A DNA stretch of 12,007 nt from an uncultured beta proteobacterium (lineage in GTDB: Bacteria > Pseudomonadota > Gammaproteobacteria > Burkholderiales > Burkholderiaceae_C). A model generated the notes under the pieces. The model searched no databases. It was not told the origin of the DNA and saw only the letters and a program-made list of their open reading frames with translations. This document shows positions 6,202-12,007 of the stretch, in pieces. The stretch spans positions 1 to 12,007 of the forward strand of contig CAISLL010000103.1 in assembly GCA_903886165.1 (NCBI GenBank). Direction: 5' to 3'. Positions within the stretch are counted from its first letter, which is position 1. Each line of letters starts with the position of its first letter. A program made the position numbers and the translations under genes.

Positions 6202-6975
6202 TCACAGCGCCAGCCTCACCGTGCGGCCGTCGAGCACCTGCCCGGTCAAGACACGGCCATTGTCCATGCGCACCCGGGCACTCTGCCCGATCACACCGCT
6301 TGAAACGGCCTGGGCGCTGGTCACAATTTCAAACCCCGCGCCATGAGCCAGCACGCGTACCTGCGCACCAGCCTGAAACACCTGCGCGGCACGCACCATG
6401 TCCTGGCGCAACGCCTGACCTGCGGAAAGGGTGCGCGTTGCGGTCTGACCCACCCAGTCAGACACATTGGCGACAATCGGGCTGCTGAACTCAGCCCAAT
6501 CCACCTCGACCATCATTGCATCCTCCTGCGACATGGTCGCGCCCTGCGTCACCATGCCCTTGAGCACCCACGCCGGACCAAGAGCTTTCACCGTGATGGG
6601 CAAAAACACATTCCATTTGCTGGCACCTTGAACGCAGCGCAAACCCAGGCGGCTTTTGCCCCACAGGCGCGTGTTCGGTGGAATATAGGGCTCCACCAGC
6701 GCGCAAGGGGCCAGGCGCAAGCGCCGGTCCAACTCACCCACCGACACTTCCATGCGCAATGGCAGGCTATCGGTGCTGCTGGCCAGGGCGTCATCCACCC
6801 AGCGCTGGGCATTGGCATAGATCGCAGAGTTGTCGATTGCGTCGCCCGGTGGCTGCATTTGCGCCAGCGCACCGGAGCAAAAAAGACCCGTCCAAGCACT
6901 GGCCAGCAGCCAGCCAGGGGCGCGCAGGCGACGTGCCACACACAACAGTTGATTAAACACGGCAAGTCCTTCCAT
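6202..6975 (-). CDS. flgA: FlgA, periplasmic chaperone for P-ring assembly
   Basis: FlgA helps the FlgI P-ring subunits assemble in the periplasm around the rod. The 257 aa product is somewhat longer than E. coli FlgA (219 aa). It starts with basic residues and a hydrophobic stretch ending at about FCSGALA|QMQ (residue ~39), a plausible Sec signal peptide. The mature N-terminal part includes MEVSVGELDRRLRLAPC. The SAF/ChapFlgA part covers about residues 135-257 and includes VLKGMVTQGATMSQEDAM, LSAGQALRQDMVRAAQVFQAG and the terminal GRVLTGQVLDGRTVRLAL. The ATG at 6975 has AAGG close upstream. A GTG at 6960 has a better-placed GGAAGGA and would shorten the signal peptide to a more typical length, so the start is uncertain by five codons. 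It diverges from flgB and precedes flgM on the same strand. Confidence 0.93.
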   Translation of the reverse strand: MEGLAVFNQLLCVARRLRAPGWLLASAWTGLFCSGALAQMQPPGDAIDNSAIYANAQRWVDDALASSTDSLPLRMEVSVGELDRRLRLAPCALVEPYIPPNTRLWGKSRLGLRCVQGASKWNVFLPITVKALGPAWVLKGMVTQGATMSQEDAMMVEVDWAEFSSPIVANVSDWVGQTATRTLSAGQALRQDMVRAAQVFQAGAQVRVLAHGAGFEIVTSAQAVSSGVIGQSARVRMDNGRVLTGQVLDGRTVRLAL

Positions 6976-7049
6976 AACGACCTTGACTGTAGGCCAGCAC
7001 TGAACACGATAAAAATTGAAGTGACCCTGCTTTTGCCCTCTATTTACGG

Positions 7050-7077
7050 TTTAGAAATTCATTAGCGTTTTCATAAT
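7050..7077 (+). promoter_or_regulatory. Candidate sigma-70-type promoter for the flgB operon
   Basis: The 167 bases between flgA and flgB (6976-7142) must hold divergent promoters. On the + strand TTTAGA (7050-7055), 16 bases, then CATAAT (7072-7077) resembles a sigma-70 promoter with a weak -35 and a good -10, 65 bases before the flgB start. A weak -35 is usual for promoters activated by FlhDC, the flagellar master regulator of many Burkholderiales. CTCTATTT at 7038-7045, next to the -35, resembles part of one FlhDC half-site (CGYTATTT), but I cannot see a convincing second half. A separate TTGACT at 6983-6988 with GATAAA at 7008-7013 (spacing 19) is a weaker alternative. I see no sigma-54 motif here. 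Confidence 0.35.
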
Positions 7078-7142
7078 CGTCCTCCATACAAGTCTGCGCA
7101 TCTCCTGATGGCAGTCATGATCCAAGAAAGCCGAGGTCCCGC

Positions 7143-7577
7143 ATGTTTGCTCAATTCACCAGTGGTATGGATGTTCACGCCAAAGCCCTGGTGCTGCGCG
7201 CCGAACGCCAGCGCGTCATTGCCAGCAACATTGCCAACGCCGACACACCTGGCTATGTGGCGCGAGACATCAACTTCAAGGAAGCCTTGTCGCAAATGAC
7301 CGGCGCAAGCAATGCCGAAGTGTCCAGGGTGACTATGCAAGCCCGCAACAGCACCACCAACCCACGGCACATGGCCCTTTCAGGCCTGGGCCAAAGCCAG
7401 TTGGGTGGCTCAACAACAGCTTATGCGGTGCAAAGCCAGCCCAGCGTGGACGGCAACAGTGTCGACTTGGACCGTGAACGTGCCAGCTTTGTCGACAACT
7501 CGGTGCGTTACGAAACCACCCTGCGTTTCATCAATGGCAGCGCCAAGGGCATCCTGAGCGCGATTCAGGGGCAATAG
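7143..7577 (+). CDS. flgB: FlgB, flagellar proximal rod protein
   Basis: FlgB is one of the proximal rod subunits that join the MS-ring/export gate to the drive shaft. The 144 aa length is typical. ASNIANADTPGY at residues 27-38 is the rod-protein N-terminal motif in its FlgB form, followed by ARDINF-type sequence (ARDINFKEAL). The middle is poorly conserved. The C-terminal segment (DLDRERASFVDNSVRYETTL and RFING) is the second half of the coiled coil that all axial proteins share, with the N-D-x-E/D-R-E-like arrangement of FlgB. GAGG lies 7 bases before the ATG. It is the first gene of the rod-hook operon and diverges from flgA; flgC follows after 25 bases. Confidence 0.96.
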   Translation: MFAQFTSGMDVHAKALVLRAERQRVIASNIANADTPGYVARDINFKEALSQMTGASNAEVSRVTMQARNSTTNPRHMALSGLGQSQLGGSTTAYAVQSQPSVDGNSVDLDRERASFVDNSVRYETTLRFINGSAKGILSAIQGQ

Positions 7578-7602
7578 GCCTTAAGCACTCTGGAGAGCTG
7601 AT

Positions 7603-8007
7603 ATGTCCATGTTTTCAATTTTCAATGTATCGGGCAGCGCGGTCAGCGCACAGTCGCAGCGGCTCAACGTGGTGGCCAGCAACCTGGCCAACGTAGACGC
7701 CGTGGCCGGGCCGGACGGGCAGGCCTACAAAAGCCGTCAGGTGGTGTTCCAGACCGTGCCGATGGGGGGCGACGCCACGGCAGGTGTGAAGGTAAACGCC
7801 ATCACCGAGAGCAATGAGCCCTTCAAGCGTATCCACAACCCGAACCACCCGTCTGCCGATGCGGACGGTTATGTGAACTATTCCAACGTGAACCCGGTGG
7901 AAGAAATGGTCAACATGATTTCGGCCTCGCGCTCGTACCAGAACAACATCGAAGTGATGAACACCGCCAAAACCCTGCTGCTTAAAACGCTGCAGATGGG
8001 TCAATAA
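7603..8007 (+). CDS. flgC: FlgC, flagellar proximal rod protein
   Basis: FlgC is a proximal rod subunit that assembles with FlgB and FlgF. The 134 aa protein carries the axial motif as VVASNLANVDAVAGPDGQAY (residues 23-42), where the FlgC-specific insertion replaces the T-P-G-Y of FlgB. The C-terminal end from N97 (NPVEEMVNMISASRSYQNNI, then EVMNTAKTLLLKTLQMGQ) is a near-textbook FlgC terminus. GGAGAG lies 5 bases before the ATG at 7603; a second in-frame ATG two codons later is less well placed. It sits 25 bases after flgB and 16 bases before flgD, consistent with one transcript. Confidence 0.97.
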   Translation: MSMFSIFNVSGSAVSAQSQRLNVVASNLANVDAVAGPDGQAYKSRQVVFQTVPMGGDATAGVKVNAITESNEPFKRIHNPNHPSADADGYVNYSNVNPVEEMVNMISASRSYQNNIEVMNTAKTLLLKTLQMGQ

Positions 8008-8023
8008 ACAACAGGACGCTGCC

Positions 8024-8689
8024 ATGCTGACCTCCGCACTCTCATCCACACCCAACGTCAACACCGCACTGACCGGTACCAGCAGTACCGCCAGCACAAC
8101 CAAGAATTCGGCCAGCGAAACGCAAGACCGGTTTTTGAAGCTGCTGGTGGCACAGCTCAACAACCAGGACCCCATGAACCCCATGGACAACGCACAAATG
8201 ACCAGCCAGATGGCGCAAATGAGCACGGTGTCAGGCATCGAACAGGTCAACGCCACCTTGAAAAGCATGGCTGACCAGTTCAACACCATGCAGGTGCTGC
8301 AAGGCAGCAACATGGTGGGCCACAACGTACTGGTTGAGGGCAACAGCCTGGTGCCTGTGGATGGCGTGGCCGTGGGGGCCATTGACCTGGCCGGTCCTGC
8401 TGACAGCGTCAAGGTTGAGATCCTGTCACCGGGCGGTGTGGTGATCGACACCATCCAGGCCGGATCTCTGGATACCGGGCGCAACTACTTCAACTGGGAT
8501 GCCTCCAACTATGCCGAAAGCGGCAACCCCACGTTCCGGGTAACCGCCAGGCAAGGGGACCGAACCATCGATGCGACCTCGCTGACACGCGACGTGGTGG
8601 TCTCGGTCGGGCTGGAGGCCGGGGCCATGACAGTGCATCTGCAAGGCAAGGGCGTCACCGCCTACAGCGACATCAAAGCGATTCTTTAA
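8024..8689 (+). CDS. flgD: FlgD, hook assembly scaffold (hook cap) protein
   Basis: FlgD forms the temporary cap under which FlgE subunits polymerise into the hook; it is discarded when the hook is complete. The 221 aa product has a Ser/Thr-rich, probably disordered N-terminus (1-34) that would serve as export signal. The conserved FlgD core motif FLKLLVAQLNNQDPMNPMDN follows at residues 37-56. The C-terminal half (about 85-221) is the Tudor/immunoglobulin-like part, with the family pattern GGVVIDTIQAGSLDTGRNYF and WDASN. AGGA lies about 8 bases before the ATG. It is placed between rod gene flgC and hook gene flgE, the standard order. Confidence 0.96.
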   Translation: MLTSALSSTPNVNTALTGTSSTASTTKNSASETQDRFLKLLVAQLNNQDPMNPMDNAQMTSQMAQMSTVSGIEQVNATLKSMADQFNTMQVLQGSNMVGHNVLVEGNSLVPVDGVAVGAIDLAGPADSVKVEILSPGGVVIDTIQAGSLDTGRNYFNWDASNYAESGNPTFRVTARQGDRTIDATSLTRDVVVSVGLEAGAMTVHLQGKGVTAYSDIKAIL

Positions 8690-8722
8690 ACCACACCACG
8701 TTCATTTCACAAAGGAAACATC

Positions 8723-10051
8723 ATGTCATTCCAAACCGGACTCTCAGGACTCAACGCTTCCAGCCGCAACCTGGATGTGATCGGCAACAACATTGCCAAC
8801 GCCAACACCACCGGCATGAAGTCATCTCGCACCGAGTTTTCGGCGATGTATTCGTCCATGCTCGGCTTTGGCGGTGCCAGCAACAACGGCATCGGGGTCG
8901 AAGTAGGCTCCACTGCACAGCAATTCAGCCAGGGCAGCATTGCCACCACCGGCAACGGACTGGATGTGGCAATCAATGGCAACGGTTTTTTCCAGATCAA
9001 ATTGGCCGATGGCACGCCGGCCTACACGCGCGACGGCTCCTTCAAGCTCGACAAGGACGGCTTCATCAAGACCAACGCCAATGCCAACGTGATGGGTTTT
9101 CCCACCGATGTGAATGGTGTGCCCACCAGTGTGACGCTGCAGCCCATCAAGCTGCCCACCGGTGCGCCGATTGCCGCCAAACAGACTGACAGCGTGCGCC
9201 TGCGCATGAACCTGGATGCCCAGGCCACGCCCGCAGCGGGTGTTGTCGGCAACCCCGCGGCCGTTCCTCCGGTATTGGCCGTTGCACCGACGCCGCGCTC
9301 CACTTACGGCACCTCGGTCAATGTGTACGATGCGCAAGGCGTGGCCACGTCGGTGAGTCTGTACTTTGAAAAAGATGTCGCAGCCAACACCTGGAACGTC
9401 TTTTCCAGTCTGGACACCACGGCCCAGCCATCGACGGCACCCATTGGTGTCATCACTTTCAACACGGACGGCACCATTGCGACTGCCACACCTGCACCCG
9501 CCGCAACCCCGCCCGATTTCGCCATTGTGTTACCCGCTAGCTCCATCGCATCACGCAACCCCAACGATGCGGATGGCTTGCTCGACCAGGCCGTCACCAT
9601 CGACCTGGGCAACACGGATGGCAACGATGCCACTGCCGTCACCCAGTACGGCACATCTTTCGCAATTGCCGACCTGACCCAAAACGGCTACACCGCTGGC
9701 GAACTCACCGGGGTCAACATTGGTGAAGACGGCGTGATTTCAGCGCGATACTCCAACGGCCAAACCCAGGCTGCCGGCCAGCTGGCCCTGGCAGACTTCC
9801 GCAACACCCAAGGGCTGACCCCTCTGGGTGGCAACGCCTGGGCTGAAACCTTTGCGTCCGGCTCGCCCATCTCCGGCTCGCCTGCCGAGGGCAAGTTTGG
9901 TGCCTTGCGTGCTGGTGCACTGGAAGACTCGAATGTGGAACTGACCGCCGAGCTGGTCAACATGATGACCGCACAGCGGGCCTACCAGGCCAACGCACAA
10001 ACCATCAAGACCCAAGACCAGATCATGTCCACGCTGGTCAACCTTAAGTAA
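8723..10051 (+). CDS. flgE: FlgE, flagellar hook protein
   Basis: FlgE polymerises into the curved hook, the universal joint between rod and filament. The 442 aa protein begins MSFQTGLSGLNASSRNLDVI and has the axial motif NNIANANTTG at 22-31. Next come the conserved hook core segments NGIGVEVGSTAQQFSQGSI and GLDVAINGNGFFQI, then YTRDGSFKLDKDGF. The C-terminus from N404 (NVELTAELVNMMTAQRAYQA and the following TIKTQDQIMSTLVNLK) pairs with the N-terminal helix. It is about 40 residues longer than E. coli FlgE (402 aa). The extra length lies partly in Ala/Pro/Val-rich stretches near residues 171-195 and 250-265, in the surface-exposed D2-type region where FlgE is known to vary. AAGGAAA before the ATG is a strong ribosome binding site. 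flgD is 33 bases upstream and flgF 28 bases downstream. Confidence 0.97.
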   Translation: MSFQTGLSGLNASSRNLDVIGNNIANANTTGMKSSRTEFSAMYSSMLGFGGASNNGIGVEVGSTAQQFSQGSIATTGNGLDVAINGNGFFQIKLADGTPAYTRDGSFKLDKDGFIKTNANANVMGFPTDVNGVPTSVTLQPIKLPTGAPIAAKQTDSVRLRMNLDAQATPAAGVVGNPAAVPPVLAVAPTPRSTYGTSVNVYDAQGVATSVSLYFEKDVAANTWNVFSSLDTTAQPSTAPIGVITFNTDGTIATATPAPAATPPDFAIVLPASSIASRNPNDADGLLDQAVTIDLGNTDGNDATAVTQYGTSFAIADLTQNGYTAGELTGVNIGEDGVISARYSNGQTQAAGQLALADFRNTQGLTPLGGNAWAETFASGSPISGSPAEGKFGALRAGALEDSNVELTAELVNMMTAQRAYQANAQTIKTQDQIMSTLVNLK

Positions 10052-10079
10052 TTTAACCCCCGATTGACCAGGAGCCCCC

Positions 10080-10820
10080 ATGGACCGTCTGATTTACACC
10101 GCCATGACCGGGGCCAACGCCGCTGCCAACCGGCAAGCCGTGTTGGCCAACAACCTGGCCAATGTCTCCACCAACGGGTTTCGCGCCGAACTGTCGACCT
10201 TTCGCTCCGTGCCGGTGCGCGGCGACGGCGCCACCACCCGCGTCATGGCGCTCGAAGCCACACCGGGCTTTTCAGACATTCCGGGGGCGCCGCAACGCAC
10301 TGGCCGCGCCATGGACGCCATGACCACCGGCAACTCGTGGTTTGGTGTGCAGGCACTGGACGGCACCGAGGCCTATACGCGCAACGGCTCATTTGAAGTG
10401 GCCCCCGATGGCACACTCAAGACCAACACCGGCCTCACCGTGCTGAGTGATGGTGGTGCACCCATCACCGCGCCTGCCGGTGCCGAGGTGACAATGGGCA
10501 GCGACGGCACACTTTCCGCCAAAGTGGGCAAGCAGCCTTCCACGGGGATTGGCCGGATCAAGCTTGCCACACCCAATGCTGAAGACCCCCTGAAACGCGG
10601 GTCAGACGGACTGTTTCGTACCACTTCGGGGGAGCCCATGGCCAACGACAACCTGGCCAGGGTGCAGTTGGGCGTGATCGAGGGCTCCAATGTCAACGCC
10701 ATTGAAACCATGGTCAGCATCATCCATGCCGCCCGTCAATTTGACACACAAACCCGGCTCATGCAAACCGCCGAGGCGAGCGACCGTGCAGCCGCCCAGT
10801 TGCTCAGCATGCAAGGCTGA
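10080..10820 (+). CDS. flgF: FlgF, flagellar proximal rod protein
   Basis: FlgF is a rod subunit placed between the FlgB/FlgC proximal part and the FlgG distal rod. The 246 aa length is typical. The start MDRLIYTAMTGANAAANRQA is characteristic of FlgF (MDRxIYTAMxGA), followed by NNLANVSTNGF at 24-34. The central domain has WFGVQALDGTEAYTRNGSF. The C-terminus from N204 (NVNAIETMVSIIHAARQFDT then QTRLMQTAEASD) also fits FlgF, which has R-x-F/Y rather than the Q-R-A-Y of FlgG and FlgE. AGGAG lies 6-7 bases before the ATG. It is followed by its paralogue flgG after 17 bases. Confidence 0.96.
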   Translation: MDRLIYTAMTGANAAANRQAVLANNLANVSTNGFRAELSTFRSVPVRGDGATTRVMALEATPGFSDIPGAPQRTGRAMDAMTTGNSWFGVQALDGTEAYTRNGSFEVAPDGTLKTNTGLTVLSDGGAPITAPAGAEVTMGSDGTLSAKVGKQPSTGIGRIKLATPNAEDPLKRGSDGLFRTTSGEPMANDNLARVQLGVIEGSNVNAIETMVSIIHAARQFDTQTRLMQTAEASDRAAAQLLSMQG

Positions 10821-10837
10821 TTTTTTAGGACATCATC

Positions 10838-11620
10838 ATGATCAACTCCCTGTGGATTTCAAAAACCGGCATGGAAGCCCAGCAAATGCAGCTGGACGTG
10901 ATTTCCAACAACCTGGCCAACGTGTCGACCAACGGTTACAAACGCTCCACCGCGGTGTTTGAAGACCTGATGTACCAAAACCTCCGCCAGGTCGGTGCCA
11001 ACAGCACCGAGCAGTCCACCCTGCCGACCGGCCTGCAAGTGGGCCTTGGCGTGCGCACCGTGGCCACCAGCCGCTCGTTTGCCCAGGGCAGCCTGCAGCA
11101 AACCAGCAACAAGCTCGATGTGGCGATTCAGGGCGATGGCTTCTTTCAGGTCACCATGCCCGATGGCACCACCAGCTACAGCCGCGATGGCTCGTTTCAG
11201 GTGAACTCGGCCGGTGCGCTGGTGACCGCCACTGGCTTGCCCGTTGCCAACGGTGTCACGGTGCCGGCCAATGCCACGGCAGTCACCATTGCCGGCGATG
11301 GCACGGTGAGCGCCACAGTCCCAGGCAACGCCACGCCACAAGGGATTGGCACCATTGCGCTGGCCCGCTTCATCAACCCGGCCGGTTTGACACCGCTGGG
11401 CGGCAACCTGTATGCCGAAAGCGCTGCATCGGGCCAGCCACAGGCTGGCACACCCGGCGCAGACGGCATGGGTGCCTTGATGCAGGGTTTTGTGGAAACC
11501 TCCAATGTGAACGTGGTGCAAGAACTTGTCACCATGATCCAGACCCAGCGGGCTTACGAGATGAATTCCAAAGCCATTCAAACCTCTGACCAGATGCTGC
11601 AAAAGCTTGGCCAGCTTTGA
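10838..11620 (+). CDS. flgG: FlgG, flagellar distal rod protein
   Basis: FlgG forms the rigid distal rod that passes through the P- and L-rings. The 260 aa length is standard. The protein begins MINSLWISKTGMEAQQMQLD and carries NNLANVSTNGY at 24-34. The FlgG-specific LPTGLQVGLGVRTVAT segment is at about residues 62-77. The core LDVAIQGDGFFQVTMPDGTT then SYSRDGSFQ is followed by the terminal helix from N223 (NVNVVQELVTMIQTQRAYEM, then NSKAIQTSDQMLQKL). TAGGA lies about 8 bases before the ATG. flgF is 17 bases upstream and flgH starts 15 bases downstream. No irregularities are visible. Confidence 0.98.
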   Translation: MINSLWISKTGMEAQQMQLDVISNNLANVSTNGYKRSTAVFEDLMYQNLRQVGANSTEQSTLPTGLQVGLGVRTVATSRSFAQGSLQQTSNKLDVAIQGDGFFQVTMPDGTTSYSRDGSFQVNSAGALVTATGLPVANGVTVPANATAVTIAGDGTVSATVPGNATPQGIGTIALARFINPAGLTPLGGNLYAESAASGQPQAGTPGADGMGALMQGFVETSNVNVVQELVTMIQTQRAYEMNSKAIQTSDQMLQKLGQL

Positions 11621-11635
11621 GGCGTGAGGCACATC

Positions 11636-12007
11636 ATGCAGTTTTTTAATACAAATCAGCCTCTAGCCCACATGAAATATGCGCGTGTAGCTATTTATTC
11701 AATAGTTTCTGCGGCCTGTGTGGCTTGCAGTTCGTTGCCGCAGACGGTGGGTGTTGATTTTCCGGAAACTCCCGAGGTCCGGCCGGTGGCATCCGTACCC
11801 GTGGCCAACCAGCCAAGCTCCGGCAGCCTGTTCCAAAAGGCCAACTACCGCCCGGCGTTTGAAGATGCGCGTGCCCGCATGGTCGGTGATCAGGTCACGA
11901 TCCGGATCGTGGAGAGCGTCACCGCCAGCCAGGTGTCCAAATCTACCGCCAACCGCACCACCTCGGGATCGGCCAGCGTGAGCGCCTTCCCCTTGCTTGC
12001 ACCGCAA
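11636..12007 (+). CDS. flgH: FlgH, L-ring lipoprotein (5' part, truncated by the window end)
   Basis: FlgH is the outer-membrane lipoprotein of the L-ring, the bushing around the distal rod. The first 124 codons are present; the rest lies beyond the window. The mature part shows the family core: SGSLFQKANYRPAFEDARAR, then MVGDQVTIRIVESVTASQVS and KSTANRTTSGS. Two cysteines, C28 (VSAAC) and C31 (CVAC), could be the lipidated residue after a hydrophobic stretch (residues 18-27). ATG 11636 has GAGG 6 bases upstream and is preferred. ATG 11672 would give a more ordinary signal peptide (MKYARVAIYSIVSAAC) but has no Shine-Dalgarno. Codons 4-22 lie in an AT-richer stretch that looks like a dispersed repeat, so the N-terminal extension may be a recent acquisition. 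Confidence 0.93.
   Translation, partial: MQFFNTNQPLAHMKYARVAIYSIVSAACVACSSLPQTVGVDFPETPEVRPVASVPVANQPSSGSLFQKANYRPAFEDARARMVGDQVTIRIVESVTASQVSKSTANRTTSGSASVSAFPLLAPQ
11647..11703. repeat. Probable dispersed Comamonadaceae-type short repeat at the start of flgH
   Basis: The stretch contains CAAATCAGCCTCTAGC, then ATGAAATATGCGCGTGTAGC and TATTTATT. It is visibly AT-richer than the flanking coding DNA. GCCTCTAGC and GTGTAGCTA lie as imperfect inverted arms around a GAAAT centre. I recall many near-identical short elements between genes in Comamonadaceae genomes, with the pattern GCCTCTAGCGC, a variable loop, then GCGCxxGTAGCTATC. This is memory of a family pattern, not a search, and the window holds no second copy. 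Its borders are approximate. It overlaps the signal-peptide codons of flgH. Confidence 0.5.

Noticed and set aside
7005..7050. Full FlhDC binding site between flgA and flgB
   Set aside because: One half-site (CTCTATTT with ACGG after it) is suggestive, but I could not find a partner half at the required 10-12 base spacing, so it is not listed as a site.
6343..7065. A 240 aa + strand open frame opposite flgA
   Set aside because: It is antisense to flgA, which has a signal peptide and SAF domain. The frame is rich in His/Arg/Gln, as expected of a shadow, and has no recognisable domain.
10859..11632. A 257 aa - strand open frame opposite flgG
   Set aside because: It is a mirror frame of the highly conserved flgG, with a His/Gly-rich composition and no plausible ribosome binding site.

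Overview
This window is a flagellar gene region from a betaproteobacterium, most likely of the family Comamonadaceae (Rhodoferax/Polaromonas/Acidovorax-like). The evidence is the gene order flhB-flhA-flhF-flhG-fliA followed by flgN-flgM-flgA facing flgBCDEFGH, the moderately high GC content of the coding DNA, and a short repeat at the start of flgH of a type I remember from that family. The genus is inference; no search could be run. Every gene that lies fully inside the window is open from start to stop, and coding density is very high.

Region 1 (2-5195, + strand) is a tightly overlapping export/regulation operon. It holds the end of flhB (export switch), flhA (export gate), flhF (SRP-type GTPase that places the flagellum), a FlhG-like gene and fliA (sigma-28). 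Neighbouring genes overlap by 1 to 8 bases, so translation is probably coupled along the whole run. The FlhG-like protein is the most unusual product. It sits where FlhG belongs and keeps an N-terminal motif like the FlhF-activating DQAxxLR helix, but its Walker A loop and Walker B aspartate are gone, so it looks like a pseudo-ATPase.

Region 2 (5196-5351) separates two convergent operons. It holds a ~102 bp palindromic, MITE-like element with 15 bp perfect terminal inverted repeats. The element is flanked by TGATAT direct repeats, the left copy containing the fliA stop codon. A strong bidirectional terminator hairpin follows.

Region 3 (5352-6975, - strand) is flgA-flgM-flgN: P-ring chaperone, anti-sigma-28 and hook-filament-junction chaperone. 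A close match to the sigma-28 consensus lies between flgA and flgM. FliA made in region 1 would therefore drive its own antagonist FlgM, and FlgM would be exported through the FlhA/FlhB gate once the hook is complete.

Region 4 (6976-7142) is the AT-richer divergent control region between flgA and flgB, with one candidate sigma-70-type promoter.

Region 5 (7143-12007, + strand) is the rod-hook operon flgB, flgC, flgD, flgE, flgF, flgG and the start of flgH, which runs off the window. Gaps are short and almost every gene has a clear Shine-Dalgarno sequence. FlgB, C, F and G build the rod, FlgD caps the growing hook, FlgE is the hook and FlgH is the L-ring lipoprotein. The first codons of flgH appear to lie inside a dispersed repeat, which may have supplied its signal peptide.
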